A DNA stretch of 35,118 nucleotides from contig JAJYRQ010000034.1 of assembly GCA_021794015.1 (NCBI GenBank), positions 1-35,118 on the forward strand. Reading direction: 5' to 3'. Of this stretch, positions 19,089 through 29,479 are shown one piece after another. The stretch's first letter is position 1. Each line of letters starts with the position of its first letter. The translations under genes and the position numbers were made by a program. Origin of the DNA: Deltaproteobacteria bacterium. GTDB lineage: Bacteria; Desulfobacterota; Binatia; Binatales; Binataceae. Under the pieces are notes generated by a model, which saw nothing but the letters and a program-made list of their open reading frames with translations, was not told where the DNA came from and did not search any database.

Positions 19089-19195
19089 ACGGGCGCGCTC
19101 GGCGGGGGCCCATGCGCGGCCGCAGCCTTGAGCGCCAGCTCCAGCCCCACGCCGCCGGGATCGCCAAGCGTCAGCGCGATCACTTCGGTGGCCAT
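19076..19195 (-). pseudogene. pdxA: Truncated pdxA, N-terminal 39 codons
   Basis: From the ATG at 19195 the minus strand reads MATEVIALTLGDPGGVGLEL and then ALKAAAAHG...APVYAD before a TGA. This matches the N-terminus of 4-hydroxythreonine-4-phosphate dehydrogenase (PdxA, pyridoxal phosphate synthesis), whose hallmark is ALTxGDPxGVGPE. A full PdxA has about 330 residues. The sequence beyond the stop does not look like PdxA in any frame; it is the antisense of the membrane-protein gene. This is therefore a remnant that marks a rearrangement breakpoint near 19080. It starts 5 nt after the upstream small frame, as in an operon. Confidence 0.6.
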
Positions 19196-19200
19196 CACGC

Positions 19201-19365
19201 TCAAAGCGGCAGCGCCACCAGCGTATCGACGCGCGAGCCGTCACAGAACACGGTCCGCTCGGCCAGCTTGGCGCCTTCCCGGCCGACGCAAACCGGTCGA
19301 CGCAGCGCCGGCTTGCGAATAGGCCGGTCTGAACATTGAAGCGGGACGGCGCCGCACTTGGTCAG
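19201..19365 (-). CDS. Possible 54-residue protein with a CTG start, coupled to comEC
   Basis: The minus-strand frame reads LTKCGAVPLQCSDRPIRKPA, continues RRPVCVGREGAKLAERTV and ends DTLVALPL-stop. It contains no ATG, GTG or TTG near its beginning; the first usable codon is a CTG whose last two bases belong to the comEC TGA stop (CTGA), the classic 4-nt overlap of coupled genes. It ends 5 nt before the pdxA remnant. The residue composition (mixed charge, three Cys, few Arg/Pro runs) looks more protein-like than the alternative frames here. I do not recognise the family. It could instead be the tail of a decayed gene. Confidence 0.35.
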   Translation of the reverse strand: MTKCGAVPLQCSDRPIRKPALRRPVCVGREGAKLAERTVFCDGSRVDTLVALPL

Positions 19366-22058
19366 GCAGGATCAAAAACCCCCAGCAAGCCGCCGCGCCA
19401 GGTGCGCAGCCAAAGTCGGCGGCGGTCGGCCTCGAACAGGACGGCCCCGACTTCGTCGGTGCGCAGCACGCGCGCCGGCAGCGTCCGGTAACGGTCGATC
19501 ACTGCTGCGGCGGGAAAGTGAAACCGGTTCAGATAGCCGAGCGAAATCACCGCGAAGCCGGGCGCCACCGCCCGCACAAAAGCCTCACCCGAGGAGGTGC
19601 GGCTTCCATGATGCGGCACCTTGAGCACGGTAGCGTGAAGCGGCCGATTGTCGGCCAGCATTCCCACCTCTGCCTTCGCCTCGATGTCGCCGGTAAAAAG
19701 AAAGCTCACCCGGCCGAAGACGAGCTTCAGCACCAGCGAGCGGTTGTTGCGGCTGGCGTGCTGGCCGGCACGGGGATTGAGGCATAACAGGCGGACGCCG
19801 CCGAGCGTCAGCGCCGGCTGCCCGGCGTCAACCACTCGCGTCGTTGCGCCGGCGCGGCGCAACGCGTCGAGCAGTTCCCCGTACGCCGCATCACGGCTCA
19901 CGTCACCGCTGGTCCAGAACTCGGCCGGCCGGAAGTTACGCGCCATAAAGGTCAATCCCCCGAAATGGTCGAGGTCGGGATGGCTCACCACCAGGTAGTC
20001 AACCCGCATCACCTTGTGCGCCCAAAGGTAAGGTGCCAGCGCGCGCTCGCCGAAATCGAAGCCGCCGGGATAGGCTGCGCCGCCATCGATCACCATCACC
20101 CGCCGCCCGGGAAAGCGCACGACCGCAGCGTCACCCTGCCCCACCGACAAGAAGGCCACGCGCAGGTAGGGGTCGAAAAAACGCTGGTAGGTCCACCACG
20201 CCGCGTCGGCGGCCGTAGCTGCGACCAGCATTGCGAAGCATCCGGCAGCCACGCGCCGATTCCAGCGCCAGCCGCGCCATCCGGGCGCCCACCGGCCGCC
20301 CGAGCCGTCGCCAGGCGCCTCTGCGTCCTGCCACGGGTCCTCTTGGCGCGGCGCAAGGAGCCATAGCAGCACCAAAGCGTAGGCAAGTCCGAGTTCCGGT
20401 ATCGTGGGCGTAAAAACCCGCATCCAGGCAAGCGGCCAGTCAAAGAACCACCCGGCCAGCCACGTGCCGAGCCGCAGCAATGCGCCGCCGGCCTGCATCA
20501 GCCACACCCCGCCCGCCGGCCACGCAATCGCCAAGAGCCCCGCCGTCAGTCCGCATACCGTTCCCCCCAGCGCCATCAGAGGCACCACTACAGCGTTCGC
20601 CACCAAACCGACCAGCGAGAACTGGTTGAAGTAGTAGGCGGTCAGCGGCGCGGTTCCCAAAAGCGCCCAAAACGAGACTCCCGCGTAGGCGCTCAGGGCG
20701 CGAAGGGCCACCGCCGGCGGCGAAAGCCGCCCGGCGCCGCGGCCGCCGGCCAAAGCCCTTCGCCCGCGCCAGAAGCCGGCGATACGCCGCATCCCAAGCA
20801 CGATTGCCAGCACCGACGCAAACGACAACTGAAAGCCCAGGTCGGCGGTCGAGCCGGGCATCACCGCACAGATCACCACCCCCGCAAGACAAAGACTTGC
20901 CAGCGCGGCGCGCGGCCGGTCAAGCAGCAGCGCCAAGGCGTAGCTCAGCAGCATCACCAGCGCCCGGAAAGTCGAAACCCGCAAGCCCGCAATCGGCGCA
21001 TAGAACAGCGCAGCCAAAGCCGTCAGCACCGCAGCCACCTTGTTGCCGTAGCCCAGGGCAACCAGCCGCGGCGCCAGCAGCAGAAGCGAGCGCGCAACCA
21101 AGAACGCCGCGCCGGCCAGAAATCCGAGGTGCAGCCCGGCAATCACCAGCAGATGCGCAAGGCCGGTGAGCGCAAAGCGCTCGCGCAGCGCGCGATCGAT
21201 TCCGCCACGGTCGCCAATCACCAGCGCGCGCATCTCGGCCCTTGCCACCCCGCTTAGCGAAGCGTCGATCAAGCTGCCGATACGCGCCCGGATGCGCGCG
21301 ATCTGCGAAGTCGGGAAACTTTCCCGGTGGCCTAGAACCAGCAGCGAGCCGGCCGCTCCAGCCGCCGCGCAGCGCACCGCTGCCGTGGCCTCGATCCCTT
21401 GGCGGGCGAGGTAGCCCTGGTAGTCGAATTCCCCCGGATTGCCGAAATTGCGCGGCCGGCGAAGCCGCGCCGACACCCGCACCAGGTCGCCGAGCCGGAT
21501 GCCGCATCGGCCAATTAGTGTAAGCCGCACCAAGCCTGTGGTCCAAGGCGTTAGGCGGCGCCGATTGAGCCGGCTAACGCGCAGCAGCGCGTAGCTCCGC
21601 CCCGGCAGGCTAAGCGGCTGCTCGATGACGCGGCCCTCGACGACAACCGGTTCACGATCCGCGAGCCGCGCCAGCTCCGAGCCGCCCGCCGGCCCAACAA
21701 CGACTCGCCGGGCCGGCCCCGCAAAGGCAACGCAGAGCCCTGCAAGGGCGAGCAGCGTACCAACTGCGCGGCGCCTCAGAAGGAACCCGGCGCCGCTTCC
21801 CAGCGCCAGAAGCCAGCCCACAAGACTCGGCGCGGCAAGACCAAGCGTGCCCGCCGCGTCGCCAAGCAGCGAGGCTGCCGCAACCAGGTAAAGCGGCGCA
21901 AGCGGCTGAGCGGCCGGCTCACCAACCAGGCCCGCCGCGTACGGACGTGCGGCGCCGCCGGGGCCCCCGCCAGCCGCCCGCGCCGGAGGCGGCGCGCCGG
22001 CTGTTGAAACCGCTTCAGCCCGTCCAAGCTGGATAGCGTCACCGCCGTTCTTAGCCAT
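19362..22058 (-). CDS. comEC: ComEC/Rec2 DNA-uptake channel protein
   Basis: This is an 898-residue inner-membrane protein of the ComEC family, which carries single-stranded DNA across the membrane during natural transformation. The order is family-typical: N-terminal membrane segments and a DUF4131-like region (about 50-230), a competence domain with many membrane helices (about 270-560, containing LTGLAHLLVIAGLHLGFLAG), then a metallo-beta-lactamase-like domain (about 610-890). That last domain shows SVGQGDAAVVRFPG, VIDGG, VVSHPDLDHFGG and KVPHHGSRTSS. The ATG at 22058 is preferred over the overlapping GTG at 22061; neither has a good ribosome-binding site. The size is normal and no break is seen. 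The downstream frames overlap its stop. Confidence 0.93.
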   Translation of the reverse strand: MAKNGGDAIQLGRAEAVSTAGAPPPARAAGGGPGGAARPYAAGLVGEPAAQPLAPLYLVAAASLLGDAAGTLGLAAPSLVGWLLALGSGAGFLLRRRAVGTLLALAGLCVAFAGPARRVVVGPAGGSELARLADREPVVVEGRVIEQPLSLPGRSYALLRVSRLNRRRLTPWTTGLVRLTLIGRCGIRLGDLVRVSARLRRPRNFGNPGEFDYQGYLARQGIEATAAVRCAAAGAAGSLLVLGHRESFPTSQIARIRARIGSLIDASLSGVARAEMRALVIGDRGGIDRALRERFALTGLAHLLVIAGLHLGFLAGAAFLVARSLLLLAPRLVALGYGNKVAAVLTALAALFYAPIAGLRVSTFRALVMLLSYALALLLDRPRAALASLCLAGVVICAVMPGSTADLGFQLSFASVLAIVLGMRRIAGFWRGRRALAGGRGAGRLSPPAVALRALSAYAGVSFWALLGTAPLTAYYFNQFSLVGLVANAVVVPLMALGGTVCGLTAGLLAIAWPAGGVWLMQAGGALLRLGTWLAGWFFDWPLAWMRVFTPTIPELGLAYALVLLWLLAPRQEDPWQDAEAPGDGSGGRWAPGWRGWRWNRRVAAGCFAMLVAATAADAAWWTYQRFFDPYLRVAFLSVGQGDAAVVRFPGRRVMVIDGGAAYPGGFDFGERALAPYLWAHKVMRVDYLVVSHPDLDHFGGLTFMARNFRPAEFWTSGDVSRDAAYGELLDALRRAGATTRVVDAGQPALTLGGVRLLCLNPRAGQHASRNNRSLVLKLVFGRVSFLFTGDIEAKAEVGMLADNRPLHATVLKVPHHGSRTSSGEAFVRAVAPGFAVISLGYLNRFHFPAAAVIDRYRTLPARVLRTDEVGAVLFEADRRRLWLRTWRGGLLGVFDPA

Positions 22059-22607
22059 CACCGCGACGCTAACTCAGCAGCCTGGCTAATAGCCACCCCC
22101 GAGAGTCCGCCGCCCACCGCCCAAAACGCCCGGGCAAGGAACCTGCCGATTTCATTACCCCGATCCGAATGCGCGTGCCACCGGTGTGTACGTGAGAAAA
22201 AGCGCCGGGAACGTCTCTAAGTCAGTGGAAACTTTGGGATAGCCGTCAAGGCCCGCATATTATTGCTAATTGCATATTGCAGTGACAGAGTTGTCCTGAC
22301 CCGGCTCGTCTGGCGCGTGATTCTCGGGTGCGGCTCCCTCGCGGAGAATGGTAACGTTTCGCCCGCGCTGTGTCAGCCGAACCCGGGATTCCCCTCGGCA
22401 GGGCTCAGGGCAGGCCTCGCGGGCGCCAGCCCATTGCGTGCTGCCTGGCTCGCATGCCGACCGGCGTGGCGTTGCGCTCCTTTTTTCTGTTACTCCCGCG
22501 CGCGGCCACTGCGCGGCGGCCGGCTCGCGTGTCGAGGCGTCGTGCCGGCGTTCCTCTTTGCTGTCGTGGTGACCCCTCCCTTTTCTCTCCCCCTGAGCTC
22601 CCTTCTC

Positions 22608-22756
22608 CCTGTCACCCTGAGCGAAGCGAAGGGTCTACGCGAAGCGATTTGTCCTCCGGCGGCGTGGCGAACCCACCTGCCTGCGCCGACGCGGCAGGCA
22701 GGTCGCTGCGCGTAGATTCTTCGCTCCGCAGACTGCGCTCAGAATGACATCCGCGG
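22608..22756. repeat. Dispersed imperfect inverted repeat (GAGCGAAGCGAAGG type)
   Basis: TCACCCTGAGCGAAGCGAAG followed by GGTCTACGC forms the left arm; GCGTAGATTCTTCGCTCCGC followed by AGACTGCGCTCAGAATGACA forms the right arm. Related CATCCTGAGC...GAAG stretches occur at 28851-28895 and 34237-34325. This looks like a non-coding genome-wide repeat of the MITE/REP type, though a two-arm structure is clear only here. Confidence 0.6.
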
Positions 22757-22954
22757 TCGACGGTCACCTGTGAGGCTACCTCTAGCACGAGCAGGGCTGC
22801 CGTGCGGCGAGCACCGCGCGCGGGAATGACAGCAGCGCGCCCGAGCGGGTCCAGCCTGTGTAACTATACTCTGCAAGAGTCATTAAGGCCTCATGGTCCG
22901 CTCCTCCGGAGGCTAGAGGTCCTACAATTCTGGCTAATTGTGAAGGGAAACGCA

Positions 22955-22989
22955 GCCGCCCTCGCGCCGCGCGGCGCTCGGGAGGCGGC
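22955..22989 (-). terminator. Candidate terminator after uvrC
   Basis: Ten bases past the uvrC stop the minus strand can fold into a GC-rich hairpin: outer arms GCCGCC and GGCGGC, inner palindrome GCGCCGCGCGGCGC. It is followed by TGCGTTTCCC, a poor T-run. The position fits a terminator, but Rho-independent function is uncertain. Confidence 0.4.
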
Positions 22990-22998
22990 CCCGATGGT

Positions 22999-25167
22999 TC
23001 ATTTCACGGCGGCGGGTTGTTCCTGGGCGGGCTGGGCGGTCTTTCCCGCCGCAGCCGCAGCCGTGTCGGGAGGCGCAGCGGCGGGCGGCGCAGCGGCGGG
23101 GCGGCTGTTGCGGCCTGCGGCGTCCAGGGGGCGCAGCCGCAGGCGGCCGCGCGGCGCGGCTCCCGACAGGGCCTGCTCCGGCTCAGGAGCGCTGGCCTCT
23201 GCGGTCAGCGACATCACGGCGTCGATATGACCTCTCACCCGAAGCGCAAGCTCACGGTTGAAGCCGGAGACGGCGGCGATCTGCTCGATCGAGGCCTGCC
23301 GTACCTGCTGCAGGCTGCCCAACTCACGCAAAAGCGCCCGGCGGCGCGTCGGCCCAATCCCCTCGATATCGTCAAGCAGCGAGCGCAGGCGGGCGCGCCG
23401 GCGCAGCATCCGATTGTAGGAAATTGCGAAGCGATGCGCCTCGTCGCGGATACGCACCAGCAGAAACAGCGCGGTTGAGTTCTTGGGCAGCACGATCGGG
23501 TTTTTCCGGCCGGGAATGAAGACCCGCTCGTCGGACTTGATAGCGGCACCCCCCGGCTCGCCGCCAACGACGTGCTGCTTGGCGAGCGCAACGGCGTCGA
23601 GGCGGTCGCCGAGGCCCGCCTGGCGCAGCACCTCGAGCGCGACATTTAGCTGCCCCTTGCCGCCGTCGATCACCCAGAGATCGGGCAACTCGTTTTCCTT
23701 AAGGCCGCGCTCAAGGCGCCGGTGCAGAATCTCGTAGAGGCTGGCAAAGTCGTCCTGTCCTTCAACGCTGCGTATCCGGTAGCGGCGGTACAGCGCAGTT
23801 TGCGGCTCGCCTTCGTCGAAGGTCACCTGGGAGCCGACGACCAGGGTGCCCTGGAGGTTGGAGATGTCGTAACATTCGATCCGCTTGGGGGTGTTTCGCA
23901 GATGGAGCCGGCGGGCCAGTTCGCGAAGCATCCGCTCGCGCCTGCTCTCCGAGTCGCGCCGCGCGCCAAAGCTCTGCCGGGCGTTGTCGCGCGCCATCTC
24001 GAGCAGGCGCAGCTTGTCGCCCCGCTGCGGCGTAACGAACTCGACCCTGCGCCCGCGCCGCTCGGAGAGCAGCTCGGCCCTGGCCTCGGCGTCCTCCAGC
24101 GCCGCGGGCAGGACGATTTCGTCAGGCGGCTCGGCAGCCGCGCCGTAGAACTGGCTCAGGAGATCGGCCAGCAGCTCCTCGTCCGGCAGCTCGAAATCCT
24201 CGAAGCTGAAACTCCTGGTGCTGACCAGCTTGCCGGCACGCACCATCAGGACGATCGCCTCGACGAAGCCGCCTTCGCGGTAAAGCCCGAAGACGTCCTG
24301 GTCGCCGCCCCAGTGATGGAGCACGGTCTGGCGCTCGGCGGTGCGCTCGATCGCGCGCACCTGGTCGCGCAGCCGGGCCGCCTCCTCGAACTCCTCGCAC
24401 TCGGCACGGGCGCGCATCCTGGCGGTCAGCTCCTTGAGCAGCTCGCGATTGCGCCCCTCAAGCAGCATCTGGGCGGCCTTCAAATGGCGCGCGTATTCCT
24501 GCGGGGCGACCGGCAGGCAGCAGGGCGCCAGGCAGCGCTTTATCTGGTACTCCAGGCACGGGCGCGAGCGATTGCGAAATACCGTGTCGCTGCAGGTACG
24601 CAGCGGAAAGACCTTGCGGATGACGTCGATCGTCTCGCGCAGGCCGTCGGCCGAGGCGTACGGCCCGAAGTAGCGTCCGCCGTCGCGCACGATGCGGCGG
24701 GTAACCATGATGCGCGGCCAGGCGTGCTTGGTGATCTTCGCGCTAAGGTAGGATTTGTCGTCCTTGAGCCGGATGTTGTAGCGGGGCCGGTACTGCTTGA
24801 TCAGGTTGTTCTCAAGGATGAGCGCCTCTTTCTCGCTGGCGGTGACGATCGTCTCGAAGCTGCGCACCCGGCGCATCAGGAAACGCACCTGGATGCGCGA
24901 ATCGCCGCTCTCCCGGAAGTAGCTGCGAAGCCGCGTCCTCAGCGACTTGGCTTTGCCGACGTAGACCACCCGGCCGGAGCCGTCGCGCAGCAGGTAGACG
25001 CCCGGACCTGTGCTTACCGCCTCCAGTCGGCGCGCAAGCTCATCCTGCTCCGCGAGCGGCAAGCCAGGCGGAGTCGGCGCGGCAACGCCGGCCGCGCCGG
25101 TAGAGACGACGCCTGCCGCATGCGCAGGCGCCCCCTGAGCTCCATCGTCCGCCTCGTCGCGCTCCAT
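22999..25167 (-). CDS. uvrC: UvrC excinuclease subunit
   Basis: UvrC makes the two incisions of nucleotide excision repair. The N-terminal GIY-YIG nuclease is at about 54-80 (GPGVYLLRDGSG, VVYVGKAKSLRTRL). Next come a four-cysteine cluster (CSDT...RPCLEYQIKRCLAPC) like the iron-sulfur site reported for E. coli UvrC, a UVR motif (ECEEFEEAARLRDQVRAIE), the RNase H-like nuclease (IECYDISNLQGT, LWVIDGGKGQLN) and a helix-hairpin-helix pair (IEGIGPTRRRALLRELGS). At 722 residues it exceeds the usual ~600-650 because of an acidic N-terminal extension and an Ala/Pro-rich tail of about 60 residues. I chose the ATG at 25167 over the in-frame TTG at 25200 because the TTG overlaps the -10 box. Confidence 0.95.
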   Translation of the reverse strand: MERDEADDGAQGAPAHAAGVVSTGAAGVAAPTPPGLPLAEQDELARRLEAVSTGPGVYLLRDGSGRVVYVGKAKSLRTRLRSYFRESGDSRIQVRFLMRRVRSFETIVTASEKEALILENNLIKQYRPRYNIRLKDDKSYLSAKITKHAWPRIMVTRRIVRDGGRYFGPYASADGLRETIDVIRKVFPLRTCSDTVFRNRSRPCLEYQIKRCLAPCCLPVAPQEYARHLKAAQMLLEGRNRELLKELTARMRARAECEEFEEAARLRDQVRAIERTAERQTVLHHWGGDQDVFGLYREGGFVEAIVLMVRAGKLVSTRSFSFEDFELPDEELLADLLSQFYGAAAEPPDEIVLPAALEDAEARAELLSERRGRRVEFVTPQRGDKLRLLEMARDNARQSFGARRDSESRRERMLRELARRLHLRNTPKRIECYDISNLQGTLVVGSQVTFDEGEPQTALYRRYRIRSVEGQDDFASLYEILHRRLERGLKENELPDLWVIDGGKGQLNVALEVLRQAGLGDRLDAVALAKQHVVGGEPGGAAIKSDERVFIPGRKNPIVLPKNSTALFLLVRIRDEAHRFAISYNRMLRRRARLRSLLDDIEGIGPTRRRALLRELGSLQQVRQASIEQIAAVSGFNRELALRVRGHIDAVMSLTAEASAPEPEQALSGAAPRGRLRLRPLDAAGRNSRPAAAPPAAAPPDTAAAAAGKTAQPAQEQPAAVK

Positions 25168-25199
25168 GGCTGGCTTATGCCCGAGCCGGGCCGGCCCCA

Positions 25200-25208
25200 A
25201 TTATAGCA
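25200..25208 (-). promoter_or_regulatory. Extended -10 promoter for uvrC
   Basis: The minus strand reads TGCTATAAT, a perfect TATAAT with the TG of an extended -10 element. Transcription would begin near 25193, about 26 nt before the uvrC ATG. No good -35 box is present, which is usual for extended -10 promoters. It suggests uvrC has its own promoter despite lying 95 bp downstream of uvrB. Confidence 0.55.
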
Positions 25209-25262
25209 TCGCCGAGCCGGCCGGCGCGGTCGGCGCATGCCGGTTGTCTGCGCCGGGGGGCG

Positions 25263-27503
<2,241 letters not shown>

Positions 27504-27906
27504 CCTACGCCGGGATCGTAGCACGCCCGCCCCGGCCACCGAATCGGCCAGCGGAGCGCAGACCCGGAAAGCAGCGGCCCGATGCCTCGAGCAGTCGTTC
27601 GGCAGATGCGCGGCCTGTTCTCGCGCGCTCCCGCGTTTCCGGCCCCCACCCCACCGATTCCTCCTTCCTCACCGCGCCAGCGCTTGCGAGAGCTTCGAGC
27701 TGATCCGTCGGTTCCTCGAATCCCCTGGCGAACCCTCCGGCAGCACACAAGGCTTGGCCTGCCCGGCTGCGGACGCTGCCTGCGGTTCCCTCTTGCGCCG
27801 GCGCTGCGCGCCAATCCGCACCTTCAGCATTTCGCCGGCGGCTATCATCGAGGCAAACGCCTCTTCCAGGAGGCAGGCAGCCAACCAGCCCTCAATTGCG
27901 GCGTTG
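27504..27906. other. Intergenic region between the thioesterase and uvrB
   Basis: About 400 bp without a recognised gene. A minus-strand frame near its left half reads AAIEGWLAACLLEEAFASMI and continues AAGEMLKVRIG before turning basic and ending at 27669. It has no clear start, no family I know and overlaps the thioesterase gene, so I do not call it. TACGAT at 27519-27514 (minus) could be a weak -10 for uvrB. Confidence 0.4.
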
Positions 27907-28338
27907 TCAGCCGGGCACCGGCGCCTCGAGCACCATCTGGGTCTGCGTGACGATCCCGAGCAGACCGCCGTCGGCGCCGATGACCCGCGTTTGCCACACC
28001 ATGGTGCGCCGGCCGCGATGCAACGGAGTGCATTCGCCGCGAAGCGTGGCCCCGAGCGGCGCGGGCGCAAGAAAGTTGGTTTTCGACTCGAGAGTCGTGG
28101 TAGCCTGGCCTTCACGAAGGTTGAGGACCGTGGCCCATGCGCCAAGCGTGTCGGCGAACGCCATCAGCGCCCCACCGTGCAATACCGCCGGCTGCGTACA
28201 GAGATCGGCGCGTACCAGCATCGTCGCCGCCACCCGCTCAGGTGCCGCGTCGATCAATTTGATGCCGAGCAGCTCGGCAAACGGCATCCGGCTTCGCTCG
28301 ATGACCGCCAGACCGTCCATCGCTTTTGGAGTCCTCAT
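27907..28338 (-). CDS. Hotdog-fold thioesterase, PaaI/YdiI type
   Basis: This 143-residue protein resembles the PaaI/DUF4442 group of acyl-CoA thioesterases, which release CoA from small aromatic or acyl thioesters in the cytoplasm. The hallmark is AVLHGGALMAFADTLGAWAT, the HGG-x-x-x-x-x-AD loop and helix of the active site; the first helix region is MPFAELLGIKLIDAAPERVA and the last strands carry LESKTNFLAPAPLGATLRGE. The start at 28338 (MRTPKAMDG) has GGGGAG about 10 nt upstream; a GTG at 28359 is the alternative. It stands alone between intergenic repeats, so the substrate is unknown; the two acyl-CoA dehydrogenases nearby make a CoA ester plausible. Confidence 0.85.
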   Translation of the reverse strand: MRTPKAMDGLAVIERSRMPFAELLGIKLIDAAPERVAATMLVRADLCTQPAVLHGGALMAFADTLGAWATVLNLREGQATTTLESKTNFLAPAPLGATLRGECTPLHRGRRTMVWQTRVIGADGGLLGIVTQTQMVLEAPVPG

Positions 28339-28380
28339 CGGCAGACGCTCCCCATCCACGCGCTCTTAACTACTGCACTA

Positions 28381-29024
28381 TATAGTTACACAGGTTCCGC
28401 TCGGTCCCTGGTCCCTCTGTAATCCCCGCGCGGTGCTCGTTCTTGTCTCCCTCTCCCCTTGGGGGAGAGGGAAGGGTGAGGGGGGCTGCTGGCGCCACCT
28501 CGAGCCTCTGGGTGCGCCCCCCCTCTCCCTTCGGCTCCGCTTGCGCTCCGCTCAGAGCGGCGCCTTGATCCTCTCCCCCGGTGGGGGAGAGGAATCAGGA
28601 AAAGAGGGTGCGCTCGCGCCGGCTGCTCTTTCAGTCCCCACCTCTCAAATGTCGAGGATTCCTTGCCTCCGCCAAGGTCGCGTTCGCGGGGAGATCGCTT
28701 CGCCCAATCCCTTCGCCTCGCCAAGGGTGACAGGGAGGCGGGTGCAGGGTAACAGAAGAAAGGCTCAGCGCGTGAGGGGAAGATCGGGATTGCGCGCGGG
28801 CCTAGCGCGCCACCGCCGCGGCCACCCAGCGACCGCCTCTCTTCCGTCATCCTGAGCGTAGCGCGTCCGCACGCGAAGTCGAAGGAACTCGCGCGGGCCT
28901 GCGCGCGTCACTACCCGAGCGGCGCGGCCGCGGCCCGGCAGGTGGGAAGGCAGCCGAGTAGGACGACCTGCGGAGGCAGGGATGGTCAGTGCAACCGGCA
29001 ACTCGGCCTACGTGGCAGGGCGCG
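28381..29024. repeat. Intergenic repeat cluster
   Basis: No gene is seen here. Two near-identical hairpins, CCTCTCCCC-TT-GGGGGAGAGG (28450-28470) and CCTCTCCCCCGGTGGGGGAGAGG-like (28570-28592), are followed by a CATCCTGAGCGTAGCG...GAAGTCGAAGGAA dispersed repeat at 28851-28895. The 14-mer at 28381-28394 matches 22855-22868 inverted, with a shared CCGAGCGG a few bases further out, so it may be the end of a mobile repeat. Confidence 0.55.
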
Positions 29025-29131
29025 ACTAATCTCCTCCTCATCGGGGAGCGGTCTGCAACGGTGAAACTCCCCTGCACTTGCCAATACTCCCCGCCTTTCA
29101 GTCCCCTCCTCATCGGGGTCGCAGCCCCTGC
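29025..29131 (-). CRISPR. Possible relic mini-array, two degenerate repeats of another class
   Basis: CCTCCTCATCGGGG occurs at 29033-29046 and again at 29105-29118, exactly 72 bp apart. On the minus strand the higher copy ends CCCCGATGAGGAGGGGACTGAAAG (written here only to show its form: CCCCGATGAGGAGG then GGACTGAAAG). The lower copy begins GTTGCAGACCGCT then CCCCGATGAGGAGG. Together they read like one typical ~36-nt type I/III repeat (GTTGCA at the 5' end, GACTGAAAG at the 3' end). Each copy keeps only the half facing the ~35-nt gap at 29060-29094. This is unlike the I-E repeat of the main array. An orphan Cas6 lies about 1.1 kb away. Confidence 0.45.
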
Positions 29132-29170
29132 CTGTCAGCACCGCTTACGGCTGCTATTGGTGTGGGCCGA

Positions 29171-29259
29171 CGGGGCGGGTGGGACTCGAACCCACATGAT
29201 CCGTGTGCGCGGATCGCACCGATTTTGAGTCGGCTGCCTTGCCATTCGGCCGCCGGCCT
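29171..29259 (-). tRNA. tRNA-Leu (CAA anticodon), possibly decayed
   Basis: The minus strand folds as a class II tRNA. The T arm is GTGGG-TTCGAGT-CCCAC, the long variable arm GATCCG-CGCACA-CGGATC, and the anticodon arm GCCGA-CTCAAAA-TCGGT with anticodon CAA (Leu, codon UUG). The D arm is GCC-GAATGGCAA-GGC. The acceptor stem is poor: AGGCCGG against CCGCCCC leaves two mismatches (1:72 and 4:69), and position 8 is C, not the usual U. No CCA is encoded. It may be a functional variant or a pseudo-tRNA. Confidence 0.65.
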
Positions 29260-29428
29260 GTTTGTACCACTACTTCAGGGGGAGGATAACTACTCCCCCA
29301 TTCGTGTCAAGTTTCCGACACCCCTCGCGCGCGCCAGCCGCCGTCCTCGGCGTGCTCAAGGCCGCCGAGGGACTCCATGCGCGCGAGAACGACACGCCAC
29401 AGTAGTCCGGCAGCAATGAAACTGTCGC

Positions 29429-29434
29429 TATAAT
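29429..29434 (+). promoter_or_regulatory. -10 box of the toxin-antitoxin operon
   Basis: A perfect TATAAT (in CGCTATAATATGC) sits 45 nt before the antitoxin ATG, in a locally AT-rich patch. No clear -35 is seen at 16-18 bp. Such operons are usually repressed by the antitoxin itself at this site. Confidence 0.45.
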
Positions 29435-29479
29435 ATGCAATCCTCGATAGGTGACCGCATCGACTAAGGCGTAGTCATC

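Larger units (their letters stand above)
22059..22998. other. Long intergenic region with dispersed repeats, no gene seen
   Basis: About 940 bp with no recognisable gene on either strand. The left part (22240-22290) is locally AT-rich (GCATATTATTGCTAATTGCA). The middle holds a dispersed inverted repeat (22608-22756), and the right end a strong hairpin (22955-22989). At 22855-22868 is the 14-mer CCTGTGTAACTATA, which recurs inverted at 28381-28394. Confidence 0.6.

Noticed and set aside
27669..27906. Minus-strand frame with AAIEGWLAACLLEEAFASMI
   Set aside because: No convincing start, no known family, and it runs into the thioesterase gene in another frame.
28981..28995. GTTGCACTGACC on the minus strand as a third relic repeat
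   Set aside because: Spacing from the next copy is 64, not 72 bp, and the core CCCCGATGAGG is absent.
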